Made by a program: the position numbers and the translations under genes. 64,000 nucleotides of DNA from Neiella holothuriorum (lineage in GTDB: Bacteria > Pseudomonadota > Gammaproteobacteria > Enterobacterales > Neiellaceae). The notes beneath the pieces were generated by a model that made no database searches, was not told the DNA's origin, and saw only the letters and a list, made by a program, of their open reading frames with translations. Of the stretch, positions 16,189 through 26,249 are shown in pieces. Positions within the stretch are counted from its first letter, which is position 1, and the number at the start of each line of letters is the position of its first letter. The DNA lies in the NCBI RefSeq assembly GCF_019457915.1, contig NZ_JAHZSS010000001.1, positions 124,001 to 188,000 of the forward strand. The letters run 5' to 3'.

Positions 16189-16213
16189 GTGGGAAAAAGT
16201 GGATCAAAGTGGA
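16189..16213 (+). promoter_or_regulatory. MraZ operator, three direct repeats
   Basis: GTGGG, GTGGA and GTGGA begin at 16189, 16199 and 16209, an exact 10-base period. MraZ in E. coli and other bacteria represses its own cluster by binding GTGGG-type direct repeats of this spacing upstream of mraZ. Position between promoter and start codon fits autorepression. Confidence 0.85.
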
Positions 16214-16261
16214 TCATTTCATTAATGCATTATTGGAATCGATCAACGCTAAGGGTGAATC

Positions 16262-16720
16262 ATGTTTCGTGGGGCAAGTGCAATCAGCTTAGATAGCAAA
16301 GGACGGTTAGCCGTACCTTCGCGCTATCGCGACATGCTGATGAATCAATGTGGAGGACGTTTGGTTTGTACCATTGACGTCGCCTCGTCCTGCCTACTGC
16401 TATACCCCCTCCCCGAATGGGAAGCCATTGAAGCGCAATTGCGCCGTCTATCGAGCATGAAGCCGGCTGAGCGCCGTTTGCAGCGTTTGCTTATCGGTCA
16501 TGCGACAGACTGTGATATGGACAAAAATGGCCGCTTTTTAATTCCCGCCAAGCTGCGCCAGTTTGCTGCCCTTGAGAAGCAAATTACGCTGGTCGGGCAA
16601 ACCAACAAATTTGAAATTTGGTCCGACGAAAACTGGCAAACCCAGGTGGATGAAGATTTGGCAGCACAGCTTGCCGATGATGAACCACTAAGCGATAACC
16701 TTTTAAACATAAGTATATAA
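16262..16720 (+). CDS. mraZ: Transcriptional regulator MraZ
   Basis: First gene of the division and cell wall cluster. The 152-residue protein has two SpoVT/AbrB-like swapped-hairpin units, with the N-terminal signature MFRGASAISLDSKGRLAVPS and the second unit DMDKNGRFLIPAKLR near 80-95. MraZ forms a ring-shaped oligomer that binds GTGGG-type direct repeats and represses its own operon; three such repeats lie directly upstream. It ends directly before the rsmH start. Confidence 0.97.
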   Translation: MFRGASAISLDSKGRLAVPSRYRDMLMNQCGGRLVCTIDVASSCLLLYPLPEWEAIEAQLRRLSSMKPAERRLQRLLIGHATDCDMDKNGRFLIPAKLRQFAALEKQITLVGQTNKFEIWSDENWQTQVDEDLAAQLADDEPLSDNLLNISI

Positions 16721-17665
16721 ATGACAGCTGGTCAGGAGCATGTCACCGTACTTCTGCATGAAGCAGTAGATGCGTTGGCCATCAAAAAGGACGGTATCTA
16801 TGTGGACGCGACCTTTGGACGCGGTGGCCACAGTAGAGAGATTTTGTCTCGTCTCGGCCCTGACGGGCGCCTGATTGCGATTGATCGCGATCCTCAAGCT
16901 ATTGAAACAGCAAAGCAAATCAACGACCCACGATTCACTATCCAGCATGGTCCGTTCTCCCACATCCTCGCCTATCTGGAACAACGTGGTTTGCTTGGCA
17001 AAGTTGATGGCATTTTATTTGACCTCGGCGTTTCTTCCCCACAACTCGACCAAGCCGATCGCGGTTTTAGTTTTATGCGTGACGGCCCACTCGATATGCG
17101 AATGGATCCCACCTCTGGCCGCTCGGCGGCTGAGTGGTTAGCAGAAGCAGAAGCTGACGAAATTAGCTGGGTGCTCAAAGAATTTGGTGAAGAACGGTTT
17201 GCTTGGCGCATCGCTAAAGCGATTGTTGCCGATCGTGATGAAACGCCATTCACCACAACCACTGAATTAGCTGGCTTAATCGGACGAGTAAGCCCTTCTC
17301 GCGATCGCAAGAAGCACCCGGCAACACGTTGTTTTCAGGCCATTCGGATTTACATTAATTCCGAGTTGGAAGAAATTCGACAAGCCCTTGATGGCGCTTT
17401 AGAAGCATTAGTCGATACCGGCCGGTTGTCGGTGATCAGCTTCCATTCGTTGGAAGACCGAATCGTGAAGCAGTTTATTCGCCATCACAGTAAAGGCACG
17501 CCGCCACCGCGTGGGCTACCGCTTACCGAAGATCAATTGAAGCAATCATTACCGTTAAAAGCCATTGGCAAGGCAATTAAACCCTCAGCCCGGGAAATAG
17601 AAACTAATAGCCGTGCGCGCAGCTCGGTGCTGAGGATCGCCGAAAAGCAGGGGGTGAAGCTTTGA
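16721..17665 (+). CDS. rsmH: 16S rRNA (cytosine-1402-N4)-methyltransferase RsmH
   Basis: Methylates N4 of C1402 in 16S rRNA. The 314-residue length is normal. The SAM-binding motif [12 protein letters not shown] lies near 28-39; the family stretch [20 protein letters not shown] is near 103-122 and the C-terminal [12 protein letters not shown] is present. It starts directly after the mraZ stop and overlaps ftsL by 4 bases, so translation is probably coupled. Confidence 0.97.
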   Translation: MTAGQEHVTVLLHEAVDALAIKKDGIYVDATFGRGGHSREILSRLGPDGRLIAIDRDPQAIETAKQINDPRFTIQHGPFSHILAYLEQRGLLGKVDGILFDLGVSSPQLDQADRGFSFMRDGPLDMRMDPTSGRSAAEWLAEAEADEISWVLKEFGEERFAWRIAKAIVADRDETPFTTTTELAGLIGRVSPSRDRKKHPATRCFQAIRIYINSELEEIRQALDGALEALVDTGRLSVISFHSLEDRIVKQFIRHHSKGTPPPRGLPLTEDQLKQSLPLKAIGKAIKPSAREIETNSRARSSVLRIAEKQGVKL

Positions 17666-17970
17666 GTCACCCCCTGCTGATGCGGCTCATGTTACGTGAC
17701 ATGATGCGCTACAAATTACGTTGGTGCATGGCGATAGCCGTGCTGACCAGCGCTTTTGTGGTGGTGCGTCTGGCGTATGACAATCGGCAGTTAACCGCGC
17801 AGTTTGATGAGCTAAAACAGCAACGCGACGAATTAGATATTGAATGGCGTCACCTACGGTTGGAAGAAGGCGCACTGGCTGAACACAGCCACATTAGTCG
17901 CAAAGCGACCAAACAACTTGGCATGGTGCGGCCTTCGCGCTCAGCCAATACGCTGGTGGAGGTGCCATGA
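17662..17970 (+). CDS. ftsL: Cell division protein FtsL
   Basis: A 102-residue bitopic division protein that forms a complex with FtsB and FtsQ and activates FtsWI. It has a short cytoplasmic N-terminus, one membrane segment (about 22-37) and a periplasmic coiled coil (about 40-80). The start is the TTG at 17662, overlapping the rsmH stop (TTGA) behind GGGGGTG; an ATG six codons on is the alternative. The stop overlaps the ftsI start as ATGA. Sequence is weakly conserved, so position between rsmH and ftsI carries much of the call. Confidence 0.9.
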   Translation: MSHPLLMRLMLRDMMRYKLRWCMAIAVLTSAFVVVRLAYDNRQLTAQFDELKQQRDELDIEWRHLRLEEGALAEHSHISRKATKQLGMVRPSRSANTLVEVP

Positions 17971-19694
17971 GTCGCCCCGGTCACGCCAAGCGGAAACTCA
18001 AACCAACCATGATCCCTTGGCGGTTTTATGCGGTCATCGTGACGGTGTGCTTAATGTTTGCCATGTTGCTAGCACGAGCGGCTTACATTCAGATCGTTGA
18101 ACCGGATCGTCTAAAGCGTGAAGGTGACATGCGCTCACTGCGGACCAAGACCGGTGATGTTCAGCGGGGCATCATTACCGATCGTCATGGCGAAGAATTA
18201 GCCGTAAGCGTGCCAGTGAAAGCTGTGTGGGTCGATCCAAAAGTGATTGCTGACATGGGGGGCATTCAAAAGCGCCAACGCTGGTCAGCACTGGCCGATG
18301 CTTTGTCATTGGATGCCGATAAGCTCATCAGCAAGATTGAAAGCGCGCCAAATCGCCGCTTTATGTACATTAAACGTCAGGTCACCCCTGGCTTAACGGA
18401 TTACGTCAAGAAGCTCAAACTTCCCGGTGTATTTTTAAAGAACGAATCTCGCCGCTTTTACCCTGCAGGCGAAGTTAGTGCTCACATTGTTGGTGTGACT
18501 AATATTGATGCCGATGGTATTGAAGGCATTGAAGCTACCTATAACGACTGGCTCAATGGCAGCCCTGAAAAACGTCGGATCCGTAAAGACCGAACAGGGC
18601 GCACTGTTGAAGAGTTAGGCGTTATTGAAGCCCGCGAACAGCCAGGCGATATTGAACTGGCGATCGATCAGCGCATTCAAGCATTAGCGTACAGAGAATT
18701 AAAGATTGCCACCGAATACCATGGCGCCACATCGGGCTCTGTGGTGGTGATTGATGTGGAAAGCGGTGAAATTTTGGCCTTGGTCAACACGCCATCCTTC
18801 AACCCTAATAATCGTCGCGACCGCGATCCGTTTCGCATGCGTAACCGTGCCGTAACCGACGCCTTTGAGCCGGGCTCTACCGTGAAGCCAATGGTGGTGT
18901 TGGGCGCTTTAGCTAATGGCGTTGTTGAACAAGACTCGGTCATTGCAACGTCGCCAGGTTGGATGCGTATTGGTGGCCGAGAAGTGCGCGATAGTAAAAA
19001 TTATGGCGATATGACGGTGCGCGCTGTGTTGCAAAAGTCGAGCAACATTGGCGTGACTAAAATGGCGCTGCAAACCAGCCCAGACGAACTCATTGAAACC
19101 TTCTTTCAACTTGGCTTCGGTAGCCTGTCTGATGCGCTTTTACCCGGAGAATCAAGTGGCCACTTATCGATTCGTCGGAAATGGTCGGACTTTGAATTGG
19201 CAACCTTGTCATTTGGCTACGGCATGACCATTACGCCCATTCAATTGGCCCGAGCATATGCTGTCATCGGCGCGGGTGGCATTAAATATCCGTTATCTAT
19301 CTTGAAACTCAATGAGCCTCCTACGGGGGAGCGGGTGATTGAAAAGCACCACGTTGCCGCCGTACTTGAGATGCTTGAGTCTGTCACTGAAGAAGGTGGT
19401 ACCGGCACTAAAGCGCGAGTACCCGGGTATCGCGTTGCTGGTAAAACCGGCACTGCTCGTAAAGCCATCGCAGGTGGTTATGGTGAAGAATACGTGGCCG
19501 ATTTTGCCGGCGTTGCGCCGTTATCTCAGCCGAAACTAGCAATTGCCGTGGTGATTAATGAGCCTGCTGGCGACAAATACTATGGCGGCGATGTTGCTGC
19601 GCCGGTGTTTTCTGCCGTCATGGCCGGAGCGCTTCACTACCTTAATATTCCACCGGATGCTGAAACATCAGACTATGCGGGGATATGGCCATGA
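17967..19694 (+). CDS. ftsI: Septal peptidoglycan transpeptidase FtsI (PBP3)
   Basis: Class B penicillin-binding protein that cross-links septal wall with FtsW. The 575-residue protein has a membrane anchor (about 21-40), a pedestal domain and a transpeptidase domain with STVK (Ser304, Lys307), SSN (358-360) and KTGT (493-496), all intact. The start overlaps ftsL by 4 bases (ATGA) and the stop overlaps murE. Confidence 0.97.
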   Translation: MSRPGHAKRKLKPTMIPWRFYAVIVTVCLMFAMLLARAAYIQIVEPDRLKREGDMRSLRTKTGDVQRGIITDRHGEELAVSVPVKAVWVDPKVIADMGGIQKRQRWSALADALSLDADKLISKIESAPNRRFMYIKRQVTPGLTDYVKKLKLPGVFLKNESRRFYPAGEVSAHIVGVTNIDADGIEGIEATYNDWLNGSPEKRRIRKDRTGRTVEELGVIEAREQPGDIELAIDQRIQALAYRELKIATEYHGATSGSVVVIDVESGEILALVNTPSFNPNNRRDRDPFRMRNRAVTDAFEPGSTVKPMVVLGALANGVVEQDSVIATSPGWMRIGGREVRDSKNYGDMTVRAVLQKSSNIGVTKMALQTSPDELIETFFQLGFGSLSDALLPGESSGHLSIRRKWSDFELATLSFGYGMTITPIQLARAYAVIGAGGIKYPLSILKLNEPPTGERVIEKHHVAAVLEMLESVTEEGGTGTKARVPGYRVAGKTGTARKAIAGGYGEEYVADFAGVAPLSQPKLAIAVVINEPAGDKYYGGDVAAPVFSAVMAGALHYLNIPPDAETSDYAGIWP

Positions 19695-21181
19695 GTCAGC
19701 GATTACGCGACATCGTCAAACCCTGGGGAATAAGTGCGCGCGTTGCCAATGTCACCGCGCGTCATTTGGTTTTAGACAGCCGCCAAGTTAGTCACGGTGA
19801 TATTTTTGTTGCCCTGCGCGGCCATCAGCTAAACGGCGCCGACTTTATTAATGCTGCCATCTGTCAGGGCGCTAGTGCCGTGCTCGTTGACGGCGACCGA
19901 GTGCACGTTAATAGCCAGTGGCAAGTGCCTGTTGTGGAATTGACTCAGTTACCGGAACGACTCGGTGAATTGGCTGCGAGTTTCTACAACAACCAAGCCA
20001 ATGCGCCGACAGTCGTTGGTGTGACCGGTACAAACGGTAAAACCTCAGTGACCCATTACATGGTCCAATTGCTACAGGCACTAACCGGCAAAGAACAAAC
20101 CGCTGGCGTGATTGGCACACTGGGTTACGGTAACCCTGCATCGCTGCACATTTTGCCGAATACCACACCTGATGCCCTGACCGTGCACCGCCTGCTTAGC
20201 CAATTGCGAACCGAGCAAGCGGATTGGGTGTGCATGGAAGTCTCGTCTCACGGTTTGGTACAAAATCGTGTGGGTGGCGTTGCCTTTGAACATGCGGTGT
20301 TCACCAATTTAAGTCGCGACCACTTGGATTACCACGGCACGATGGAAGCCTATGGTGAAGCCAAATCAGCATTATTCCGTTGGCCGACTCTGGCCAGTTC
20401 AACAATCAATGCTGACGATGAATTTGGTAGCAAATTATTAGATGAATTAGGCCCGAGCGCCATTGCTTATGGCTTGAATGATCTCGCGCGGATCCAGCGT
20501 CAACGTCAGTGGCTGTACTTTGATGCCATTAAGCCTGCTGCGACTGGCTTTGATGTGACTCTACGTTCGAGTTGGGGCGATGCCACCGCGTACGTGCCAT
20601 TGCTTGGGCGATTCAATTTAAGCAACCTACTCGCCGCTCTGGGACCTTTGTTACATGCCGGCTTGCCGCTCGAAGATCTCATCAATGGATTAGCGACATT
20701 GCGCCCGGTTGCAGGCCGCATGGAAAGTTTTCAACAAGCCAATATGCCGGTGTGCATCGTTGACTATGCCCATACACCAGATGCGCTGGCTTTGGCGTTA
20801 CAAGCTGCTCGCTTTCATTGTGCCGGAGAATTATGGGTTGTGTTTGGTTGTGGCGGCGACCGTGATAAAGGCAAACGTCCATTGATGGCGCAGGCGGCTG
20901 AGCAATATGCCGATCGGATTATTGTGACCGCCGACAATCCGCGTTCAGAACAGCAACAAGCGATTAGTAAAGACATCATGGTCGGCTTCAACAACAGCCA
21001 AAATGTCATGGATGTGGCCGATCGCCATCAAGCGATACAAACAGCGTTACGTGAATCAGCGCCGCAAGATCTCATTTTAATTGCTGGTAAAGGGCATGAG
21101 GAATATCAATTGATCGGCGAGCAACGGCTCCATTTCAGCGATCGAGAGGTGATTCAAAATTTACTGGAGGCGGTGACATGA
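19691..21181 (+). CDS. murE: UDP-MurNAc-L-Ala-D-Glu:meso-diaminopimelate ligase
   Basis: Adds meso-diaminopimelate to the peptidoglycan precursor. The P-loop GVTGTNGKTS is near 113-122, and DNPRSE near 415 is the Dap-selecting motif that separates this enzyme from the lysine-adding type. About 496 residues is usual. An ATG two codons earlier (19685) is in frame, but the ATG at 19691 overlaps the ftsI stop as ATGA and stands 7 bases from GCGGGGA, so I prefer it. The stop overlaps murF by 4 bases. Confidence 0.96.
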   Translation: MSQRLRDIVKPWGISARVANVTARHLVLDSRQVSHGDIFVALRGHQLNGADFINAAICQGASAVLVDGDRVHVNSQWQVPVVELTQLPERLGELAASFYNNQANAPTVVGVTGTNGKTSVTHYMVQLLQALTGKEQTAGVIGTLGYGNPASLHILPNTTPDALTVHRLLSQLRTEQADWVCMEVSSHGLVQNRVGGVAFEHAVFTNLSRDHLDYHGTMEAYGEAKSALFRWPTLASSTINADDEFGSKLLDELGPSAIAYGLNDLARIQRQRQWLYFDAIKPAATGFDVTLRSSWGDATAYVPLLGRFNLSNLLAALGPLLHAGLPLEDLINGLATLRPVAGRMESFQQANMPVCIVDYAHTPDALALALQAARFHCAGELWVVFGCGGDRDKGKRPLMAQAAEQYADRIIVTADNPRSEQQQAISKDIMVGFNNSQNVMDVADRHQAIQTALRESAPQDLILIAGKGHEEYQLIGEQRLHFSDREVIQNLLEAVT

Positions 21182-22575
21182 TTGAGCTGATGCTTAAAGA
21201 CATTTGTCACGCTGTAGCGGGCACATTAGTTGGCGATGATAAGTCGATTAACAGTGTCACAACGGATACTCGTCAGGTTGAATCTGGCGCACTGTTTGTT
21301 GCTTTGGTGGGTGAGCGTTTTGATGCCCATGACTTTGTCGACCAAGCGCAACAAGCTGGGGCGGGTGCCTTATTGGTGAGTCGCCAAGTGAAGAGTTCCT
21401 TGCCACAAATCGTGGTCAATGACAGTAAGCTTGCGTTAGGTGATTTAGGCCGACTGATTGCCGAGCGCTGCCAAACCAAAAATATTGCGGTAACTGGCAG
21501 TGCCGGCAAAACCACCGTGAAAGAAATGACGGCGGCCATTCTGGGTCGACATCATCAGGTGCTGGCAACTGACGGCAATTTCAATAATGACATCGGGGTG
21601 CCGCTGACATTGTTGCGACTCAATCACCAAGTTACCCATGCTGTGATTGAGTTGGGCGCAAACCATGCCGGTGAAATTGCTTACACCACTGATTTGGTCA
21701 AACCCTCGATTGCCATGATCACCAATATTGGCAGCGCCCATTTAGAAGGATTTGGATCGGAGCAAGGTATTGCCGATGCCAAGTTTGAGATTTTTTCCGG
21801 CTTACCCCCTCAAGGCGTCGCTATTTTTGATCTGCACGGTAAATACACCGCGCAATGGCAAAACAAGCTGCAAGGGAAGCAAGTGATTACTTGGTCGCGG
21901 CAAGCAGATTTAAGAGCACAAGTGCGTGCAAGTCATATCGAGCTTGAACAGGATAGCAGCCAGTTTGTGCTAACCATTGGCCATGAATCTATTGATATGT
22001 GTTTGCCGATGGCTGGCCTGCACAATATCGACAACGCGCTGGCAGCGAGCGCAGCTGCTTACGCCGCTGGCGTCGGTATTGTTGAGATAGCGACTGTGCT
22101 GGAAGCTGGCGTGTTCGTGAAGGGGCGCTTGAATAGCACGGCTCTGACCGAACAACTGACGGTTATCGATGATACTTACAACGCTAATTTGGCCTCAGTA
22201 AAGGCGGCAGTTGATGTGCTAGCAAACTGCCAACAAGAAAAAACTGTGCTGATTTTAGGCGACATGGGCGAGCTGGGTGGCTGGGCCCGCCAGCATCACC
22301 ACGATGCCGGTAGCTATGCCCGTGAACAAGGCGTGCAAGCATTATTCACCCTAGGTTCGCTCAGCGAAGTGGCACAACAAGGCTTTGCTTCAAGCGCTAG
22401 CCATGGTGAACATTTTTACGAATTAGACGCGCTTATGGCAGCGCTAACCGAGTGGATTTCACAACAACAGCAGCCCTTGCGCGTGTTGGTGAAAGGCTCG
22501 CGAGGTGCCGCAATGGAGCGGGTGATCGACAGACTGCAGCAGTGGTTGCGCAGCGAAGAGGAATTATCATGTTAG
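21178..22575 (+). CDS. murF: UDP-MurNAc-tripeptide:D-Ala-D-Ala ligase
   Basis: Adds the D-Ala-D-Ala dipeptide, completing the UDP-MurNAc pentapeptide. The 465-residue protein has the Mur ligase P-loop [13 protein letters not shown] near 105-117 and the family [10 protein letters not shown] near 323-332. GGAGG lies 7 bases before the ATG, which overlaps the murE stop. The last codons overlap the mraY start by 7 bases. Confidence 0.96.
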   Translation: MIELMLKDICHAVAGTLVGDDKSINSVTTDTRQVESGALFVALVGERFDAHDFVDQAQQAGAGALLVSRQVKSSLPQIVVNDSKLALGDLGRLIAERCQTKNIAVTGSAGKTTVKEMTAAILGRHHQVLATDGNFNNDIGVPLTLLRLNHQVTHAVIELGANHAGEIAYTTDLVKPSIAMITNIGSAHLEGFGSEQGIADAKFEIFSGLPPQGVAIFDLHGKYTAQWQNKLQGKQVITWSRQADLRAQVRASHIELEQDSSQFVLTIGHESIDMCLPMAGLHNIDNALAASAAAYAAGVGIVEIATVLEAGVFVKGRLNSTALTEQLTVIDDTYNANLASVKAAVDVLANCQQEKTVLILGDMGELGGWARQHHHDAGSYAREQGVQALFTLGSLSEVAQQGFASSASHGEHFYELDALMAALTEWISQQQQPLRVLVKGSRGAAMERVIDRLQQWLRSEEELSC

Positions 22576-23651
22576 TGTGGCTAGCGGACTGGCTGACACA
22601 GTTTTATACCGGGTTTAACGTCTTTTCTTATCTGACGTTACGGGTAATTGTCAGTATTCTGACCGGCTTGACTGTCGCATTGTTGTTGGGGCCTAAAGTC
22701 ATTCGATTTTTGCAGCGCTTGCAAATCGGCCAAACGGTGCGTACCGATGGGCCAGAATCTCACTTTAGCAAGTCGGGTACTCCAACCATGGGCGGGGTGT
22801 TGATCCTCGCGGCAATTTTGTTGGCGACCTTACTTTGGGCTGATTTATCGAACCGTTATGTCTGGGTGATGATTTTTGTCATTACTGCGTTTGGCGCGAT
22901 TGGTTGGGTGGACGATTACCGCAAGGTGATCCGCAAAGATCCGAAAGGTTTAATCGCCAAGTGGAAGTATTTCTGGCAGTCCATTGCGGCGATTGTGACG
23001 GCATTCTTCCTGTATCAAACCGCTCACCTTGAAGCTGAAACGCTCCTCGTGGTTCCATTTTTCAAAGATGTGATGCCGCAACTCGGGGCCATGTACCTGC
23101 TCCTTAGTTACTTTGTGATTGTTGGTACCAGCAACGCGGTAAACCTGACTGATGGCCTTGATGGCCTAGCGATTTTGCCAACCGTCATGGTGGCCGCCGC
23201 ATTTGGTTTCTTCGCGTATGTCACCGGCAACGTCAATTTCTCAACTTATCTACATATTCCATATATTCCGGAAGCCTCCGAACTGGTGATTGTGTGCGCC
23301 GCGATTGTTGGCGCTGGGCTCGGATTTTTATGGTTTAACACGTATCCGGCACAAGTCTTTATGGGTGACGTTGGCTCTTTGTCGCTTGGCGCCGCGCTCG
23401 GTACGTTAGCGATTTTGGTTCGGCAAGAGCTGGTCTTGGTGATCATGGGCGGGGTGTTTGTTATGGAAGCCCTGTCGGTCATCTTACAGGTTGGCTCCTA
23501 CAAACTGCGAGGCGAGCGGATCTTCCGCATGGCGCCAATTCACCATCATTATGAATTGAAAGGCTGGCCTGAGCCGCGGGTTATTGTGCGCTTTTGGATT
23601 ATCAGCCTGATATTGGTACTGATCGGATTGGCAACGCTCAAAGTGCGTTAA
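22569..23651 (+). CDS. mraY: Phospho-MurNAc-pentapeptide translocase MraY
   Basis: Transfers phospho-MurNAc-pentapeptide to undecaprenyl phosphate, making lipid I at the inner membrane. From ATG 22569 the protein has 360 residues, equal to E. coli MraY, and about ten membrane segments. Family motifs include [13 protein letters not shown] near 69-81, the aspartate-rich GWVDDYRK near 112-119 and [10 protein letters not shown] near 190-199. The frame extends further upstream to 22452, but GAGGA just before 22569 and family length fix this start inside the end of murF. Confidence 0.97.
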   Translation: MLVWLADWLTQFYTGFNVFSYLTLRVIVSILTGLTVALLLGPKVIRFLQRLQIGQTVRTDGPESHFSKSGTPTMGGVLILAAILLATLLWADLSNRYVWVMIFVITAFGAIGWVDDYRKVIRKDPKGLIAKWKYFWQSIAAIVTAFFLYQTAHLEAETLLVVPFFKDVMPQLGAMYLLLSYFVIVGTSNAVNLTDGLDGLAILPTVMVAAAFGFFAYVTGNVNFSTYLHIPYIPEASELVIVCAAIVGAGLGFLWFNTYPAQVFMGDVGSLSLGAALGTLAILVRQELVLVIMGGVFVMEALSVILQVGSYKLRGERIFRMAPIHHHYELKGWPEPRVIVRFWIISLILVLIGLATLKVR

Positions 23652-23667
23652 TCGATTTATAACAGGA

Positions 23668-25035
23668 ATGAATTTGCAACTTTCGACTAACAAAATTGGC
23701 ATTGTAGGTATGGGGCAGACTGGCTGCTCCGTGCTTCGTTGGCTATTGGCTCAAGGCCAACAGCCAGTGCTGTTTGATAGTCGGGATCAATTACCCCAAG
23801 CGGCGAGTGAATTGTTGGCATTGGCGCCGCAGTCACTCACCGTTTATTTGGGTGAATTTGATAGTGAAGCCCTCAATAGCTGTGATGTGTTAGTCGTCAG
23901 CCCTGGGATTTCGATTGCGACACCGGCAATTGCCAAAGCAGCTGAAGCGGGCACGCAATTAATTGGCGATGTGGAATTGTTTTGCTTGTTCGACGAGCGC
24001 CCGCGCATAGCCATAACCGGCTCAAATGGTAAATCAACGGTTACCACACTAGTGGCCGACATGCTGCACGCAGCAGGCATTAAAGCCGCAGCGATTGGCA
24101 ATATCGGAGTGCCAGTACTCGATGAGTTTGGTAGCGATGCAGATGTCGTTGTGATGGAACTATCGAGCTTCCAGCTTGAAACCACCTACTCATTACAAGC
24201 GACTGTTGCCTGCAACCTAAATGTTTCTGCCGATCACTTAGACCGTTATGACAGCTTCGAGCACTATGCTGCTGCAAAAGCACGAATTTATCAGCAAGCC
24301 AAAGTTGCTATTTGGAATCGTCACGACCAACGAACCAAGCCACATCAGTTTAGTGGCAAATCGATTAGCTTTGGTCTTGATTTGCCAGAGGATCAGATTG
24401 CAGAAGAGCAATGGGGCGTAGGCTTAGAAGGCCGTCATAGCTCGTTGTTAAAGGGCTCAACGGCGGTATTCAATTGCGCTGACATGGCGATGTTGGGCGG
24501 CCACAATCAATTAAACGCGCTTGCAGCATTAGCCTGTGTAGCTGAGCTGGTTGACGATTTAGCGCCTTGTGCAAATGTGTTGCGCACATTTACTGGATTG
24601 CCACATCGTTGTGAACCTGTTTATCAACAACATGGTGTCACTTGGGTTAATGATTCTAAAGCCACCAACGAAGGCGCTACGTTAGCTGCACTCGATGGAC
24701 TCAATGGCAGTTATCGCGGCAAACTCATTTTACTCGCTGGTGGAGACGGCAAAGGCACGGATTTCTGCACCTTAAAGCAGGCACTTAATCAGCAAGTTGA
24801 TGAACTGATTTGTTTTGGTAAAGACGCCGTGAAGTTGGCGAGTAAACGCCATCAGGCGCGTTTAGTGAGCGATCTAGAAGAGGCCGTTCGGCTGGCCCAC
24901 GACATCAGTTGCAGTGGCGACTTGGTGTTGCTATCACCAGCATGCGCAAGCCTCGACCAGTTTCCAAACTACATGGTGCGTGGTCAACGCTTTGCGCAAT
25001 TGGCCAAAGAGTTGGCGCAGGAGGTGTCCTCATGA
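23668..25035 (+). CDS. murD: UDP-MurNAc-L-alanine:D-glutamate ligase
   Basis: Adds D-glutamate to UDP-MurNAc-L-Ala. The 455-residue protein has the N-terminal Rossmann motif IGIVGMGQTG near 9-18, the P-loop ITGSNGKSTV near 115-124, and the C-terminal VNDSKATNEGAT near 327-338. It starts 16 bases after mraY and overlaps ftsW by 4 bases. Confidence 0.96.
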   Translation: MNLQLSTNKIGIVGMGQTGCSVLRWLLAQGQQPVLFDSRDQLPQAASELLALAPQSLTVYLGEFDSEALNSCDVLVVSPGISIATPAIAKAAEAGTQLIGDVELFCLFDERPRIAITGSNGKSTVTTLVADMLHAAGIKAAAIGNIGVPVLDEFGSDADVVVMELSSFQLETTYSLQATVACNLNVSADHLDRYDSFEHYAAAKARIYQQAKVAIWNRHDQRTKPHQFSGKSISFGLDLPEDQIAEEQWGVGLEGRHSSLLKGSTAVFNCADMAMLGGHNQLNALAALACVAELVDDLAPCANVLRTFTGLPHRCEPVYQQHGVTWVNDSKATNEGATLAALDGLNGSYRGKLILLAGGDGKGTDFCTLKQALNQQVDELICFGKDAVKLASKRHQARLVSDLEEAVRLAHDISCSGDLVLLSPACASLDQFPNYMVRGQRFAQLAKELAQEVSS

Positions 25036-26249
25036 TGGCAGCTCTGAGTCAATGGCGCGCACAATGGCAGTGGCCCGCTTGGGGGCAATTCTTCGCAGGC
25101 AACAAACCTGCGCAGTCAGCATCGCCTTCAGTATACGACGGCACCTTGATTACATGCGCGTTAGCCTTAATGGCCATTGGTTTAGTCATGGTGATGTCGG
25201 CATCGATTCCTGAAGCTCAAAAGAATTTCGGCAACCCTTACCACTATGCCATTCGGCATGGCGTGTTTTTGGGATTAGCACTCGTTGTGGCTGGCGTTGT
25301 CATGCATGTGCCAATGTACCGCTGGCAACAAAGTAATTCCTTACTTTTGCTGATTGCCTTTGTATTGCTTTTTGCAGTGTTGATTATTGGGCGAAAAGTT
25401 AATGGTAGTACCCGTTGGCTGGCGCTTGGGCCGATTAATATTCAGGTCGCAGAGCTGGCTAAACTGTTTTTCTTTTCTTATTTGGCTGGCTACTTGGTGC
25501 GCAGGCACGATGAAGTTCGAGAGAACGTCAAAGGTTTTATTAAGCCGCTAGCGGTATTTTTTGTTATCGCCTTTTTACTTGTATTGCAGCCCGATTTGGG
25601 AACCGTCATCGTGATGTTGGTGACGACCATGGGAATGTTATTCCTTGCTGGTGCTAAGTTGTGGCAGTTCGCAGCGTTGGTGATGAGCGGCGTTGGGGCT
25701 GTGGTTTTACTGATTGTGTTCTCTCCATACCGATTACGGCGCGTTACCAGCTTTTGGGATCCTTGGGCCGATCCATTCGGTAGCGGTTACCAGCTCACCC
25801 AGTCGCTGATGGCATTTGGCCGTGGCAGTTGGTTTGGCGAAGGGTTAGGCAATAGCATTCAAAAACTGTCTTATCTACCAGAAGCGCATACTGATTTTGT
25901 GATTGCCATTCTGGCGGAAGAATTGGGCTTCGTTGGTGTCGTTGGTGTGGTGATGTTGCTTGCGGTCGTGGTTTTTCGCGGCCTGCTTATTGGCCGAGAA
26001 GCACTCAACAAAGAACGCTACTTCGAAGGTTTTTTTGCCAGCGGCATAGGCATTTGGCTGTGTTTCCAAGGTGTGGTCAATATCGGCGCAAGTGCCGGGT
26101 TATTGCCGACTAAAGGACTGACATTACCGCTGGTTAGTTATGGCGGAAGCTCCATGGTGACGCTGAGTATTGCCATTGCGATTTTAGTTCGTATCGACCA
26201 TGAAATGAAAATGGCATCGGTGCAAGCGTTGGGGGGGCGAAGCAAATGA
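25032..26249 (+). CDS. ftsW: Septal peptidoglycan glycosyltransferase FtsW (SEDS family)
   Basis: Polymerises lipid II into septal glycan strands together with FtsI. From ATG 25032 the protein has 405 residues with about ten membrane segments; the SEDS signature is seen as DFVIAILAEELGFVG near 280-294 and LPLVSYGGSS near 365-374. GGAGG lies 7-10 bases before the ATG, which overlaps the murD stop (ATGA). An in-frame extension back to 24909 runs inside murD and is not used. The stop overlaps murG by 4 bases. Confidence 0.96.
   Translation: MMAALSQWRAQWQWPAWGQFFAGNKPAQSASPSVYDGTLITCALALMAIGLVMVMSASIPEAQKNFGNPYHYAIRHGVFLGLALVVAGVVMHVPMYRWQQSNSLLLLIAFVLLFAVLIIGRKVNGSTRWLALGPINIQVAELAKLFFFSYLAGYLVRRHDEVRENVKGFIKPLAVFFVIAFLLVLQPDLGTVIVMLVTTMGMLFLAGAKLWQFAALVMSGVGAVVLLIVFSPYRLRRVTSFWDPWADPFGSGYQLTQSLMAFGRGSWFGEGLGNSIQKLSYLPEAHTDFVIAILAEELGFVGVVGVVMLLAVVVFRGLLIGREALNKERYFEGFFASGIGIWLCFQGVVNIGASAGLLPTKGLTLPLVSYGGSSMVTLSIAIAILVRIDHEMKMASVQALGGRSK

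Larger units (their letters stand above)
15854..16261. other. Divergent control region between the GalT-like gene and mraZ
   Basis: About 400 bases without a gene. It holds the mraZ promoter and three MraZ boxes at the right end, and an inverted copy of two of those boxes at 15984-15997. A dyad TTTGATCC / GGATCAAA with a 6-base spacer (about 15988-16009) overlaps that copy, and an isolated GTGGGA lies on the minus strand at 16077-16082. I see no clear promoter for the GalT-like gene. Confidence 0.6.

Noticed and set aside
22452-22568. Long N-terminal extension of MraY inside murF
   Set aside because: It is unlike any MraY, and the start at 22569 gives the standard 360 residues with a ribosome site.
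24909-25031. N-terminal extension of FtsW inside murD
   Set aside because: ATG 25032 has GGAGG and overlaps the murD stop in the usual ATGA manner.
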